Positions 36,241-48,166 of a stretch of DNA of 64,000 nt are shown here, in pieces (positions within the stretch are counted from its first letter, which is position 1; each line of letters starts with the position of its first letter). The DNA comes from Euptelea pleiosperma (lineage: Eukaryota; Streptophyta; Magnoliopsida; Ranunculales; Eupteleaceae): the NCBI GenBank assembly GCA_035048495.1, contig CM068552.1:21888154-21952153 (forward strand), in the 5' to 3' direction. A program made the translations under genes and the position numbers. The notes beneath the pieces were generated by a model, which was not told the DNA's origin, did no database searches, and worked only from the letters and a program-made list of their open reading frames with translations.

Positions 36241-36331
36241 TCAAGATCAACTGAAGACAAAGTCAAGATTATCAAGTTCAACTAAAGACAAAGTCAAGTG
36301 ATCAAGTTCAACTGAAGACAAAGTCAAAAGC
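36241..36331. repeat. Three-unit minisatellite (30-31 bp)
   Basis: Units at 36241-36271, 36272-36301 and 36302-36331 share the core caactgaagacaaagtcaag, with one or two changes between copies. Confidence 0.85.
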
Positions 36332-37274
36332 TCAAGTACGTTCTCACTCAACGAACGTTCAACTATGAAGAAACTCATGTTGCGGTTACTTACGCAAATC
36401 TGAAGATAAAACCGCGCGTTGCTAGCGGAAATTGATTTACCCTAGATGGTTAAGTGTTAGTTAGAGATTGTGCGTGAGACGAGAAGAGAAATTCTCAAAA
36501 CTTTGTAAGTATTCGGTTATGGAAAAAATTGTACAGCCAACCGGCCTTATGAGGAGGCAACCGAAGGTCCGGTTGACCCTAACTCTCGGGTTTAGGAAAT
36601 TAGGAAGAAATCCAGAGCGGGCGACCGACTAAAGGCTCTGTCGACCGAGGTCCGATCAATCGGCTAATAATGCGGTCGACCCCGCCCGTTTCAGATCTCT
36701 TTTGACAAAATCTCTTATGCGATTAGAAGCGCATTTTGGCCCTTCAAACGGCTATGTTCGGTACGGTTCTAGTAAAGGGAGGCCTGCTTATAAATTAGAG
36801 CCCTCTCCCTTCATTAGAATTAACTCAATCAAGAGATCTCTAATTTACTTTACTTGATTATCATTCTTTAAGTCCAGAGATCTGGAATTTGTGAGAGCTT
36901 CACCAAAGCAAAGTTGAGTATTCATTGTAAAGGCTCTAAGTGCTTGGAAGAGACTATTTGGTGTTATTATTCTGCAAAAATCTTCTTCCAAGAAGAGGAT
37001 TATTCTTTGCAGAGTATTTCTTGGGCGAATTCTTCTCCAATGGATTTTCTATTCGATCTTATTCATCGAGAGGTAAGCGTTTCTATGAACCAACACATTT
37101 TTTATAGAATTCGAAATTTGTAAACGTTGTGTATTTTGTGATTGGTGGATGAATATGGACTCATCTAACTGAGTTGTGAATTGTAGATCTAAGAGAAAAT
37201 AATTTATCTAAATAGACTACTGGCCTAGGCTGACTCTCTAGGCGAGCAAGAAGCGATTCTCGTTATATTAAGAC

Positions 37275-38393
37275 CAAGGAAATAAATTTCATGAAATTAT
37301 CGAAATATTTCGCGAAAGATTTTTATTTTCTAGGTTACCGACGGAAAAGAACACTTACGTCGAAATAATGTTAAATTGCTCGAAATATTTCCATTCATGT
37401 TGAAATATTTCGCGTGAACAGTAAATTTTGATCAATTGACAGTGTAAATATGTATTATTTCGGTCGAAATGTTTCGAAATGTATGGAAACATTGGAAACA
37501 TTTCAATCGTAGGTAGGAAACATCTCATTTGAGTTCAAAACTATTATAAATCTCATATTTAATCCATTTAACCCCTTTCCATACATTTTGTTTATACAAA
37601 AGATCAATCCATTGTGGATTTTTTGGTTTGTGGATTGATTGTGAGGAAGAATCAAATCCCATTTGGGAGTTTTTTCAAATTCAAAATATACATAAGGATA
37701 AAATTTCTTGCTACAAATAAATAGACTAGATTTGTGCACGGATTGAAGATCGTTAGGGTGAAAATTTAGAATTTGGGAAAACTCCAATTTCATTGGTTTT
37801 TACCCTAAACATTCATAATTGTACATAAATTGATTATATGTTGCATAACTTAGCCCGTTCTACAAGTTGGTTGGGTTAAAAAAAATTGAAAAAAAATTAA
37901 CCCTAAATTTTTTTTTCAAATAAAAAATTAAACGTTCAAAAAATTAAATAAATGCTATAAGTTAATAGTAAATAGGTTTTCTAAAATTATATATAGTGTT
38001 AAGAAATTAATGTAAGTGAATAAGGATATGTTAATATATTACTTTATGACATTTTTATAATTAACAATTAAATAATAGTTATATAATTAAATTAAACCTT
38101 GACTAATTAAAGTTACTTGCCGCGACATATTATAGACCATTATGGTCATTAATTTTCACACTCCATATGGTTGTATATTATAGTTTGAATGCTTATAAGT
38201 GTGTTTGTGTTTTTATGCTTGTTTCATCATTTCCCAAACTTTCCACAAACATTTCCACAATATTTCCATCATTTCCGCATTATTTCCATCATTTCCATGA
38301 AAAATGTATTATTTCCAAACTAGTCGAAATATTTAAATATTTTCATTTTTAGACTGGTTGAAATAAACCTTGAAACCAAAATTTATTTCTTTG
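37275..38393. mobile_element. 1.1-kb non-autonomous hAT-like element with GAAATATTTCG words
   Basis: Ends are inverted: caaggaaataaattt on the left and the reverse complement of caaagaaataaattt on the right. A perfect 8-bp duplication, attaagac, flanks it at 37267-37274 and 38394-38401. The body has dense gaaatatttcg, gaaacatt and ttccatcatttcc words near both ends. No transposase is encoded. Length is 1119 bp. Confidence 0.88.
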
Positions 38394-38912
38394 ATTAAGA
38401 CTAAGTGTAATCTTAGTTGGTTGATCATTTATTTCGATTGGAAATGTTGTAATGCATAATTAAAATAATATAATACTACTCGTGGTGAGTATTGGACAGT
38501 GGATGTAAGTGCGGAGTCACCGAACCAATATAAATCTGAGTCTCGTGTGATTGTGAATATTTGCATATTTGTTTCTTAGTTTTTCTCATATCTATACTCT
38601 GTGGATGATTCATATTTTAATTGCTTGATCCTTTTCCGCCTTGTGTAATCAATAATTTTTTAATTCATAAAGAATTCGCAAAGGAATTAAAAATAGTCCT
38701 ATTCACCCCCCTCTAGGACTTAACCTGGTAATTAAAAGGAATTTCACACTAATTCATCTAGGGATGTATCAAATATCCATACGGTCCATAGCCTCTAATA
38801 CGGTGCCACGTGGCTTATAGTACAGGCATTTACGATAAATTGTTTTTTGAAAAAAAGATGCAATACGGTAAGCCAAAGCCAAAAGGCGTGAGAAAGCACA
38901 ACTTTGGCGTAG

Positions 38913-39242
38913 CCTCATAGAAGATGAATCAATGGCTGATTTTTGGTGAGGATGATCTCCTCACCATATAGATAACCCCAACAAAAAATCAGCCCATTCT
39001 GAAATTTCTAACCCCGTCAAATGTGGTTTTCAAGTTACATGGTAAAAATCAACGGTCCATAATTCTTCACTTCTAAACCAGTCTATGAATATCAGTGATT
39101 TGAATTTTTGTGAGGTTGATCTCCTCACCATAGAGATCATCTTCACCAAAAATCAGCCATTGATTCATCTTTTATGAGGGTACACCAAAGAGGGTGTCAA
39201 AAATGTTGGTCAAAAGTGGGGGTCACTGGAACCGACCCTAAC
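38913..39242. mobile_element. Foldback MITE, copy related to 49976-50360
   Basis: Left and right arms around 38920-38975 and 39115-39180 are long inverted repeats containing agatgaatcaatggctgat, and the centre (atttctaacc, ggttttcaag, aacggtccataattct) is shared with the element at 49976-50360. The right end around 39240 (ccgaccctaac) resembles the terminus of that copy; the left end is unclear because another repeat abuts it. Confidence 0.6.
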
Positions 39243-39333
39243 TTAAAAGGCTTGGGCTCCGTTGACAGCAAAATGATAGGATCCGTTACAGCACACAATA
39301 TGGAGCCACATGGCACACTCTTAGAGGACTCTA

Positions 39334-39556
39334 ACCGTATGGATGTTTGGCCAATCCATAGGTGGACCTAGAAACCAAAAATCAGCCTGATTATGGTATT
39401 TCTAGGCATTGGATTGGACTTATTTTCAGGGGTTGATCTCAGCTGTCAGAATTTGAGCAGTATTTGAGGTACAAAGATCCAACGCATAGAAATCACTAAT
39501 CATGCTGAATTTTGGTTTGTAGATCCAACTAGGGATTAGCCAAACATCCACACGGT
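39334..39556. mobile_element. Short foldback MITE (223 bp)
   Basis: Inverted ends pair accgtatggatgtttggc (39334-39351) with the reverse complement of accgtgtggatgtttggc (right end at 39556), and the pairing extends inward. It is related to part of the Tourist-like element at 14142-14848. No target duplication could be fixed. Confidence 0.6.
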
Positions 39557-40125
39557 CGGATCCTGTCATTTTAGGGCTATCAAGGAGCCGACCCAACTTA
39601 AAATGGTAGTTTCATACTACCTAATTTTTTTTGTTAAACCTAAACTAAAAGGTAAGAGAACTAACTTCTTCGTTGTTTTAAGGTTTTGGCTACCGTTGAA
39701 GTGAAGAGAAGACAAAGGAGAAGATCGTCCCAGCCTTGCCGTTGCTGGAGGAGAACGCAACGCCGTTCGTTCTCTATTCTCTTCCTCTTCTCTCTCACAC
39801 CGTCACACACACTTAAGCAATTTTTTTTTACAGATCTTTCCTCTTGGCTCTTGCTCTCAATCTTACACACTCTCGGTCTTGGTTTAAATAAGAGTAAGAC
39901 GCGAAATTATTGAGGTTGAAGGTCGTCGTTGTAGCACCCATGATTTTTTAGGGCTTTCATGTGCGTGAAAGACGTTTAGTGCTTTTGTGTGCGTAATTTG
40001 CGCTGATACTTGCAGCAGCCTGTAGGCTGCAACCAGGTAAGATTCTTAACCCTTTTCATGCTTTTACTTTTGCAGCTTCGCTTTGTAGATTCTTATCTTT
40101 TGAATGATATATGTATGATTTATCT
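39557..40125. other. Unassigned sequence
   Basis: Several short ORFs (about 39661-39913) lack recognisable domains. The sequence looks like a leader region, with a pyrimidine-rich ttcttcctctt stretch, but no gene follows. Confidence 0.35.
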
Positions 40126-40303
40126 TTTTTTTTTTTTTTTGGAATGTTTCGGTATGTTTCGGATTATCTTGCACAAAACATACGAAACACACCGAAACAT
40201 TCCAAAACAAACGAATTTTTGCATGTTTCGTTTCGGTATTGTTAAAATCTGAAATGTTTCGTACGAAACATCACGAAATATTCTGAGATTTTAAACCTTC
40301 ACT
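40126..40303. mobile_element. GAAAC-rich MITE remnant at the break of copia element 3
   Basis: The body (gaatgtttcggtatgtttcg, aaacatacgaaacac) matches the elements at 8483 and 56428, and the right end gattttaaacctt is the family end. The left end is a T-run and seems lost. Copia sequence starts directly after it. Confidence 0.6.
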
Positions 40304-41119
40304 GTGAGTGTAATCATTCAGTACATGCACTCACTCAGGGACATTCATTTAGAGGCAGCACACCGGATCTTAAGGTATCTCAAATCTACCCCTGGTAGAG
40401 GCTTACTTTTCAAGAAGAATGGCCACATGAGGATAATCTTATACTGATGCAGACTGGGGAGGTGCCAAAGATGACAAGAGATCTACCTCAGGTTCGTTGG
40501 GGGCAATTTGGTTACTTAAAGGAGCATGAAACAACATGTGGCTGCTAGATCCAGTGCAGAGGCAGAGTTCAGGGCAATGGCCTATGGTTTGTGTAAAATG
40601 CTATGGTTGAAAATCCTAGTGGCTGAACTAGGATTCCCTGTCTCAGGTTGAGTTTGTATTGTGATAACAAAGGCGCCATTAGTATTACTCATAATCTAGT
40701 TCAACATGATCGAGCCAAGCATATTGAAGTCGATCGCCACTTTATCGAGGAAAAGATTGTTTTCGGGGAGGTGTGTACTCCGTTCGTGAAGACAGATGAG
40801 CAAATTGCCGATGTGTTTACTGAGTTCCTAGCTTGCAACTTCACAGGTGTCTCAACAAGTTGGGCATGAGAGACATCTATGCACCAACTTGAGGGGGAGT
40901 GTTATCATATAAGTATTTAGTCGTATTTTACATGTAAAGGTTAGATTTGTAAATAACACTCAATATGAGGGGTATACTTGTCCTTTATTTTCTCCATATA
41001 AATAAGAATTATGGAGTCATGTGACCTAAGCATGACGTCCTTTCCCTCCCTACTCTCTTCTCTTCTTTCTAACCTTTGGAACCCTAAACCTAAACCTAAC
41101 CCTAGAAACTATTTCAACT
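40304..41119 (+). mobile_element. 3' end of a Ty1/copia element (element 3): RNase H and LTR
   Basis: RNase H pieces are recognisable from 40304 in several frames; the last, 40648-40869, contains CDNKGAISITHN and HDRAKHIEVDRHF. A polypurine tract gagggggag precedes the LTR. Everything upstream (gag to RT) is missing. Confidence 0.88.
40900..41119 (+). repeat. 3' LTR of copia element 3
   Basis: It begins tgttatcata and ends caact and shares the ggagtcatgtgac segment and ccctaa-rich tail with the LTRs of elements 1 and 2. Confidence 0.85.
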
Positions 41120-41163
41120 AAACAGAGAAATGTGGAAGCTCTGAATTTTAAAACTAATAGTAC

Positions 41164-41285
41164 TCTGACAAGGTATTTTCCCTTTAAGAAAATCGTAGGA
41201 CTTCTATGATGAGGATTTAGGGTCATGAACAATTTGGACTTGATGTCTAAGAAGTTGGACAAGGTTTAGATGGGTTTTGAAGTAC
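41164..41285 (-). repeat. Inverted fragment of the gypsy-like LTR tail
   Basis: The reverse complement (aggacttcaaaacccatct, then cctaaatcctcatcatagaa) aligns with the last ~130 bases of the LTR copies ending near 42300 and 44240. The fragment lies head-to-head with the next LTR. Confidence 0.7.
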
Positions 41286-41289
41286 TAAA

Positions 41290-42344
41290 GTTCTACATAA
41301 TATAGGAAGGAGAACCATATTATGTCTCACCCAAATAGCACCAAATCAAATTCACCATTATGAAAGAGGCTTAAGGATATTTATATTACATGGTAAATCA
41401 TGTTTTTACTATTTATAGTAAAATATTGTATTTATTATTTTTAGTGAGTTTAATATTTTTAGTAAATCACGTTTTACTATATTTGAATAGGTGAAAGAGG
41501 CTCTCAAATATAGTTGAAGGATTTTAGAAAGCTTAGGAGAATTTTTATTTTCATTAGTTGCTCCATAATAAGAAGCTTATTTAAAAAGAGAATGTAATCA
41601 AAATAGGGCAAGTCTTAAAGAGTAGAGTCCTACATCTTTTAGAAGAGTTTCTAATTTTTGTTTCAAGTTAAAACTGCAGAATTAGAATAGAATTAATAAA
41701 GAACAAGGTTAATGCCCAGCAATCTATAAATACCTATGCTCTAATTAAAAAGAGACAGTTGAATGATATGTTTTTGAAGTCATTTTGGCTGTTATGTGAG
41801 GAGTGAATGCTTGCTTATAGGTGGTATTGAATCCATACTTGGGTTGTGTCGATTCCATCCAACAAAAAACCAAAGATTGGTGCTGATTCCAATCCTTGGT
41901 CCTCCTTAGAGATGAGTGATTTATCTCATATCTTTCATTCCTTTTTCTCTATATCTTTGTTCTTTTTGTTAGGTTCAACCTCTTATTGTCGCGCTCCTTT
42001 TTTTAACCCTATAATGAACCCTTACGTTGCTGAAATCAGTCTTGTGATCAATCCAAAAATCATAATCTATCTCCCCTTTATGGAAAACCCTAAAACCCAT
42101 TTGACCCAACATAACCCCTACTATCAAGAATTTCAACCCGTACCCAATTTGAAGCCTGTTTCCATCGTTTTAGGACCTCAAAACCCGTCTAAACCGTATC
42201 CTACTTCTAAAACATCAACCTCAAATTGTTTTCCACCCTAAATCCTAATCATAGAAGTTTTACGATTCGCGCAAAGGGAAAGGCACCATAATGAACTGCT
42301 ATTAATTACAAAATTCAGAATTTCCACGTTACTATCCTACATCA
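41290..42344 (+). repeat. 5' LTR of the non-autonomous element
   Basis: It aligns with 43225-44248 throughout (ggaaggag.accatatt, gaggcttaaggatattta, taggacctcaaaaccc). It ends ctacatca, the inverted match of the tgatgtag that opens the 3' LTR. Its own first bases are degenerate. Confidence 0.72.
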
Positions 42345-43224
42345 GTTTTGGTATGAAAGCAAGGTTCTAATCCTCACAAGAAAAGACTTGCAAATATAAT
42401 TTTCTTGGTGCATGGCAAAACACCGCAATATTTATAACCACATGAATGGTTTCAGGAAATCTCGCTAATCTTGATATTGAACCATATAGTAGCGAAAATC
42501 ATATTTCCAAATAGATTGCCAATAAATTGACTAGATTTGGAAAGGCATGTCCAAATTTATTCGGAGGATATCTCTTCGGCTTTTATTTTGGACCATAATA
42601 TTCAAATTGTATACGTTACGAGGTTAGCTCAATGGAGCAGTCACACATTCTTTTGGGGAAAACCGTGGCAGGAGGAAGGAGTCATCTACAATCCCAATAA
42701 AGATGCAGATATTTTCATAAGGTATGCAAAAAAAGTTATACTTTAAAAAATTCTTCCACCACCTACTTCTATATATAACAAGTTTGGATGCAAACAAAGA
42801 GTCTTGAGAAGTTGAATCAATCCGAGCTCTAACAAATGTTGAAGCTCACCCATAGGAGACATGCCGAAATTTGAGTTGGAAGTTGAACATTCATCGCCGG
42901 TTTCAACATATGTGTTATTAGAAGTCGAGGATGGAGTCAAGCAAGTACACTTGATAAGCCTTGATTGCAAGGTCGATCACGTAATTTGTTTGAAGTTTGG
43001 AGGAACAAGATCAAGGCTGAAAGTTGACATGGAAAACGCAGAGAAGAAATTACAAACAAGAAACATAGCGAAAGAGAAGCATGACTTCCATATTTTGGGT
43101 TCGAGTTTTCCCAAGATGCGAAATCACCCATGTCCCTACGACACATATCTAGGAGAATCAGTTGGAAGAGATCATTGTTGGAACCACTAGAATTCGAGGT
43201 TGAAATCTTTTAAATTGGGAGGGT
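42345..43224 (+). other. Internal region of the non-autonomous element
   Basis: Two short ORFs (42537-42746 and 42861-43190, 69 and 109 codons) carry no domain I recognise; the second is rich in charged residues. They may be gag remnants or captured sequence. Confidence 0.45.
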
Positions 43225-44248
43225 TGATGTAGCCATAAAAATGGGAAGGAGCACCATATTGTGGCGCACGCAAAAGAGCACCAAATGAAACACCATTATA
43301 TAAGAGGCTTAAGGATATTTACTATTTATGGTAGACCATGTTTTACTATTTACAATAAAATCTTGACAATACTATCATAGTACATGTTGAGTTCACAGTT
43401 TTTAGTAAATCACATTTTAATATATTTGGATAGGTGCAAGAGGTTCTAAAAGATAGTTGAAGGAGTTTAGTAAGCTTGGGAGAGTTTTAGTTTCATTAGT
43501 TGTTTTGTAGTAGAATTCTTATTTATAAAGAGAACGTAAATATAATAGGGAAAGTCTTAAAAGTAAAGTCATAAATCTTTTAGGAGAATCTCTAATTATT
43601 ATTTTTAGGTAGAATTAGAATAGAAATAAGAAAGAACAATGTTGTTGTCCAACAACCTATAAATACTCATGTACTCCAATTCTAGAGAGAGTTAAATGAT
43701 ATTTTTTAAGTTATCTTGGTTGTTGTGAAAGTTATTGTGTGAAAAGTAATTCCTAACTTTGGTGGGGTTGAATTCATCCCATGTTGGTGTTGATTTCATC
43801 TAGTAGATGACTAAAGATTGGTGTTGATTTCAATCTTTGGTCTTCCTTAGAAGTTAGTGATTTACCTCATACCTCCCCTACCATTATCTCTTTATCTTTA
43901 TTTTTTTTCTTAGTTTCAGCCCCGTATTGTCATAACTTATAAACTCCAACTCCATCCTTTTTTTACCCTAGAATGAACCCTTAAATTGCAGAAACCAATT
44001 CCTGAGATCAATCCAAAAACCCTAATTTATTTCATGTTATTTAAAGCCCTAAAAACCCATTTGGCCCAACATAAGCATGTTGTCCAGAATTTTGACTTCT
44101 ACCGTATTTATGGTTTAATTCCATCATTTTAGGACTTCAAAACCCATCAAATCCATGTCACGCTTCTTAAACATCGACACCAAATTATTCCCAGCCTTAA
44201 ATCCTAATAATAGAAGTCTTGCGATTTGCACAAGGGAAAAGATACCTT
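43225..44248 (+). repeat. 3' LTR of the non-autonomous element (3' end lost)
   Basis: It opens TGATGTAGCC after the purine tract and aligns with the 5' LTR until aagggaaaagatacc, where LINE-derived sequence begins. Confidence 0.75.
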
Positions 44249-46045
44249 TTAATTTTTTTTAAAAATTGACAAGTAATATATTAACAAAGGGGAAACTATT
44301 GTACAACGAGGGAAAGGAAGCTAGTGAGGAAGGCCCTCACAAGCATTAAAAGAAAGAAACACACAGCAAGGCATCGAAACTTTAACCCAACACCGCCATA
44401 ATCTTATCCCACCTAAATACGAAATCCTCAAAACAAAAACCTTAGAACCAATGAAAAAGATAGGCTTTATTGGATAGGATAACTACTTCTATGTCTCTCT
44501 CTTTGATGTTGAAAACTCACTTATGGCAATACTACAGCCAACCACCCCACCATCCAAGAAGTATCAAATAGTAGGAAAAATGTACACCACACCTCTCTCA
44601 CGAACCGATAGTGAATAAGTAAATGGTTAGCAGCCTATCCACTAGACTTACATAGACAACACATATATGGAATGTGAAACTGATCGCAGATCTTTTCATG
44701 CAATGTCGTCCAAGTGAAAAAAGGGACCTTGGAACGAATATAAGAAATCCACACGATCTTAGCTAGAACGGGAGAAGATGCCTAAGGAGACAATGCGGAA
44801 TAGAATGAACGAACAGAAAAGGGGCCTTTAGGATTCCATTTCCGCGTTTTAATGTCATTGATAAAGAGTACCACCAGATCTTTCCCAAGACAATTTAGAG
44901 GAATAGAAAGACTATCCACTTCCCAATCATTGATACTCCTAAAGCCCAAGTTCCAATCAACAAAATTGTCGTCCCTAGCAACACAATTCCTGACAATAGT
45001 CCCTTGAATATCTAGCATAGCATAAAAGGACGTAAAAGCATAACAAATAGAATTATCCCCGAAACCTCACTTTGTCACCCTTTCCTATTTTTTTCTTTTT
45101 GAAGCGAATACCACTTTTGAACAAATCATATGTATTTAAGATACATTTCCAAACCCCAATGCCATACGAGAAAGTAACCACAGTGCTATCCCACCCATTT
45201 TTTCTACTACCAATACTTATTATGGATGATCCACCGTCAAAGAATATCAAGTTCCACCTAGTATCTCCAACATTCATATCCTTGAAATGTCTAATGCCCA
45301 AACTGTCTATCTCATTTGGCAAGCAACCTGCTCAATCTATAAAATTTGTGGGAATCCCCAACACCTTCCCAAACGTTTGGCTATACCCGCCAAAATAAAA
45401 CATAGATAAAGGACATGAATGGAAAGACAAGGTAGAACACTCTTGATAAGTCTGACTTTATCACATTTGGACAGTCAACAGATAGCCTTTCTTTTATGAA
45501 GCAAACCTTCTACCACACATTTTTCGATTACTAGATACCAAATGGATTTTGATCTATAGTTGGCACCTAGAGGAAGACCAAGGTAGGAAGTCAGGAAATG
45601 ACTCGCATTGCAACCCAAATTTCTGCCATGTCCTCCAAATTCAGTACATCACCCGCACCAAAAACCTCTCTTGGAGAGATTATACAAAGACCCAACACTG
45701 CCTCGAAGCAACGGAGAATGCACTTCAGATATCTCAGCTGGATTTGAAAACCTTAATAGAGCTCTTGAAGAAACCAGCCGAGGAGTCGTTAACTACAATC
45801 GAGAAAGAAGCTGAACAGATGCATACTTCTATCCATTTGCACCCGAAGCCCATCCTACCAAGTAGATAATCCAGAAAGTCCCAACTAACGTGATCATAAG
45901 CCTTTTCCATGTCCACTTGGCAAACAAGGTCCGACCCTTCCATGCGAAGTCTCGAATCAATACCCTCCTTAGCGATGAGCACCTCATCAAGAATCTACCT
46001 GCCCTTGATGAATGCTCCCCAAAACGAAGAAATGATAGCCCATAA
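44249..46045 (-). mobile_element. L1-type LINE fragment (5'-truncated, degenerate)
   Basis: On the minus strand, RT sequence at 46040-45734 aligns with the LINE at 16437-20043 (AIISSFWGAF, GR-stop-ILDEVLIAKEGIDSRL, DMEKAYDHVSWDFLD). The zf-RVT region follows at 45322-44782 (NWNLGFRSINDWEVDSL in two pieces) and an A/T-rich tail near 44249-44270. The FADD catalytic region is lost or unreadable and frames change often. It is older than the LINE at 16437. Confidence 0.82.
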
Positions 46046-46049
46046 CCTC

Positions 46050-46850
46050 CTTTAGTTCTAAAATTTAGAACTTATGTTTTATGTGAGTTTAGATGGGTTT
46101 TGAAGTCCTAAAAAGATGGAACTAAACCTCGAATAAGGTGTTGGTCAAAATTCTGGGCAACATGGTTTTATGTTGGGTCAGTGGGTTTTAAGGCTTTAAA
46201 CAAAGGAAAAACAAACTATGTTTTTTATTAATTTTTGGACTGATCTCAAGGACTATTTAAAGCAACTTAAGGGTTCACTCTAGGGTTCAAAAGGGGCTGG
46301 AAATGGGGTTTCTAAGGTCTGAAAATAAGGGGCTGAAACTAATAAAAGAACAAAAAAGAGAAAATAAGGAATGGAAGATATGATATAAACCACTCACCTA
46401 TAAGGAGGACCAAGGATTGGCATCAGCACCAATCTTTAGTTTTCTTTTGGATGGAATCAACACCACCCAAGCAAGGAATCACTCCCCACACATTAGTTGT
46501 CATAGCAACCAAAATAATTTCGAACCATATTATTCAACTCTAAAATTGGAGTGCATGGGTATTTAAGATTACTGAAAAACAACATTGTTCTTTCCTAATT
46601 CTATTCTAGTTCTATCTAAAATATAAAATATAACTTAGAAATTGTCCTCAATGATCTAATACTTAACAGACTTTCCTTATTCTAATTACATCCTCTTTTT
46701 AAATAAGAATCTACTACAAACAACAAATGAAAATAAACATTTTCCTGTACATGTTAAAATTAGCAAACATTCAACTATCTTATGGAACCTCTTGTACCTA
46801 TCCAGATATAGTGATACATGATTTACTAAAATTAGTAGTCAGAAACCCTT
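46050..46850 (-). repeat. Inverted partial copy of the gypsy-like LTR
   Basis: The reverse complement aligns with the LTR from its middle (agtaaatcatg..., ggataggtacaagaggttcc) to its tail (aggacttcaaaacccatct). The LTR start is not found at 46850. It faces the 3' LTR at 43225 across the LINE fragment. Confidence 0.7.
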
Positions 46851-47189
46851 TTGTGATATAATCCAAATAACAGAATGAATGTTATATGGACTGGAGTTTT
46901 AAAAGGGGTTTGAGGCTTACAACTCACCATACATAGGCATAAACTCCTGGCCCAGCTAGGCATTTTGAACTTTTGACAACACTTTGGAGCATGTTGTTCG
47001 CAACGGTTGATGATGACTACAAAGGGGAAAAATGCAAAACTGGAACTATGGAGGGATATCTTGGAATCAAGGTTCAAAATATAAGTCAAAGCAAGACAGA
47101 ATAGATGTAGGGAAACTTCAGTAAGGACATGTAGAAAGACAGACATTTGTCAATATTGATAGCCATGAGCTACCCAAACAAGCCCATCA
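46851..47189. other. Unassigned intron-like sequence
   Basis: No domain recognised on either strand. Confidence 0.4.
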
Positions 47190-47720
47190 TGTATTCTCGG
47201 TTCTATCCACAAGGAGGGAGATATCGACAAGGATGTTGCCCATAGAATTGGAGTTGCTAAAGTGGAGATATGTTTCCAGAGTGCTACGTGATTGATAGGT
47301 ACATATTCTTTTTAACAGAAAATTTTATAAGATTGCAATAAGACTACCTGCTTTATGGAGAAAAATGTCGGGTAATCAATAAACAAAATGCACAAAGAAT
47401 AAGAAAATCCTAGATGAGGATATTTAGATGAAAGATTGGCAAGACGAAGGACAGAATTGAAAAAAAGCACATTCAAGGGAAGTAACCTACGAGTAGCTTC
47501 AATAGGTTGTAAATAAAGGAGACAAGATTGAGATGGTTAGATCATGTGCAACAAAGGCTATTGACGACACTAGTGACGAGTTTAGTGATGCAAGTTCAAG
47601 CCTCTAAAGAGAGGAGAGGAAGCCCAAAAGGGACGTGGATAAAGGTAGTGAGAAACAATTTCATGGCAAATGCATTGCTTGAGGGAGAATAAGGCCTTGC
47701 AGGACATGGTAAATTGACAC
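47190..47720 (+). mobile_element. RTE-type LINE fragment (C-terminal end of ORF)
   Basis: Translation in several frames gives segments typical of the end of plant RTE ORFs: GSIHKEGDIDKDVAHRIG, then RKFYKIAIRLPALW, then TRLRWLDHVQQR, then RGSPKGTWIKVVR. Stops and frame changes are frequent. Confidence 0.7.
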
Positions 47721-47787
47721 TCAGCTGTTTCATGTTTCATTCGAGAAATCGAGACTAAGAAAATGCAAATTCTTCCTCTCAGTATAC

Positions 47788-47875
47788 CTGAGTATGTAAT
47801 CCACTGTCAGTGACATTTACTAACTGCAGAACACATGCTGCAAGTTCTGCATCAATTATTTCTTGTGATTCTGCA
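47788..47875 (-). CDS. XPO7: Exportin-7-like exon (middle region, third of three contiguous)
   Basis: This 88-nt exon has an acceptor tgcag and donor CAG/GTATAC. Joined to the exon at 47957-48078 across a split Ser codon, it encodes AESQEIIDAELAACVLQLVN followed by VTDSGLHTQ, highly conserved in plant exportin-7. No stop is present. The next exon is not found downstream (lower coordinates). Confidence 0.88.
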
Positions 47876-47956
47876 CTGCAGGAAGAAAGAAAAAAAAGGT
47901 AAAATAAATGAATAAATAGCACAATTGAAATTTCACAGTGGAAGATGTTTTCTTAC

Positions 47957-48078
47957 CTACAGCCAGTACACTGTTTGATCTTAAGAATGGCAGCAATAAT
48001 ATGAACTAACCAAGAGAGTTTTGCTTCGATCATGGAGAGTTCATTAATACCTCCATTGGCCTGGAGTCTTGATCTTTC
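47957..48078 (-). CDS. XPO7: Exportin-7-like exon (middle region, second of three contiguous)
   Basis: This 122-nt exon begins in phase 0 after acceptor tatatag and ends at donor AG/GTAAG. It encodes ERSRLQANGGINELSMIEAK, then LSWLVHIIAAILKIKQCTGC, matching the exportin-7 helical repeat region. It is open and in frame with both neighbours. Confidence 0.88.
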
Positions 48079-48166
48079 CTATATAAAGCAAACAAATATA
48101 TTTACGCCAAATAAATCATCCCACAAAAAACTTCACTGATGTCTCAACCAAATCAGCACATTGTCT

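Larger units (their letters stand above)
36069..38760 (+). mobile_element. Probable 3' LTR of the large LTR element (interrupted)
   Basis: It starts tgaaaagtctcgg after the polypurine tract and ends near the stretch cctattcacccccctcta, which is common at the ends of plant LTRs. Without the 1.1-kb insertion at 37275-38393 it would be about 1.56 kb. The left LTR is not in the window, so borders are inferred. Confidence 0.45.
41290..44248 (+). mobile_element. Non-autonomous LTR retrotransposon (gypsy-like ends) with short internal region
   Basis: Two direct copies of an LTR of about 1.0 kb (41290-42344 and 43225 onward) flank an internal region of about 880 bp. A primer-binding site-like ttggtatgaaagc follows the 5' LTR, and a purine-rich aaattgggaggg precedes the 3' LTR. 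LTR ends are TGATGTAG...CTACATCA. The internal region encodes no RT or integrase, so mobilisation would need a partner. The 3' LTR is broken at about 44248 by a LINE fragment. Confidence 0.72.

Noticed and set aside
39661..39913. Possible small gene with basic protein (plus and minus ORFs)
   Set aside because: No homology recognised, no conserved start context and both frames open by chance; left unassigned.
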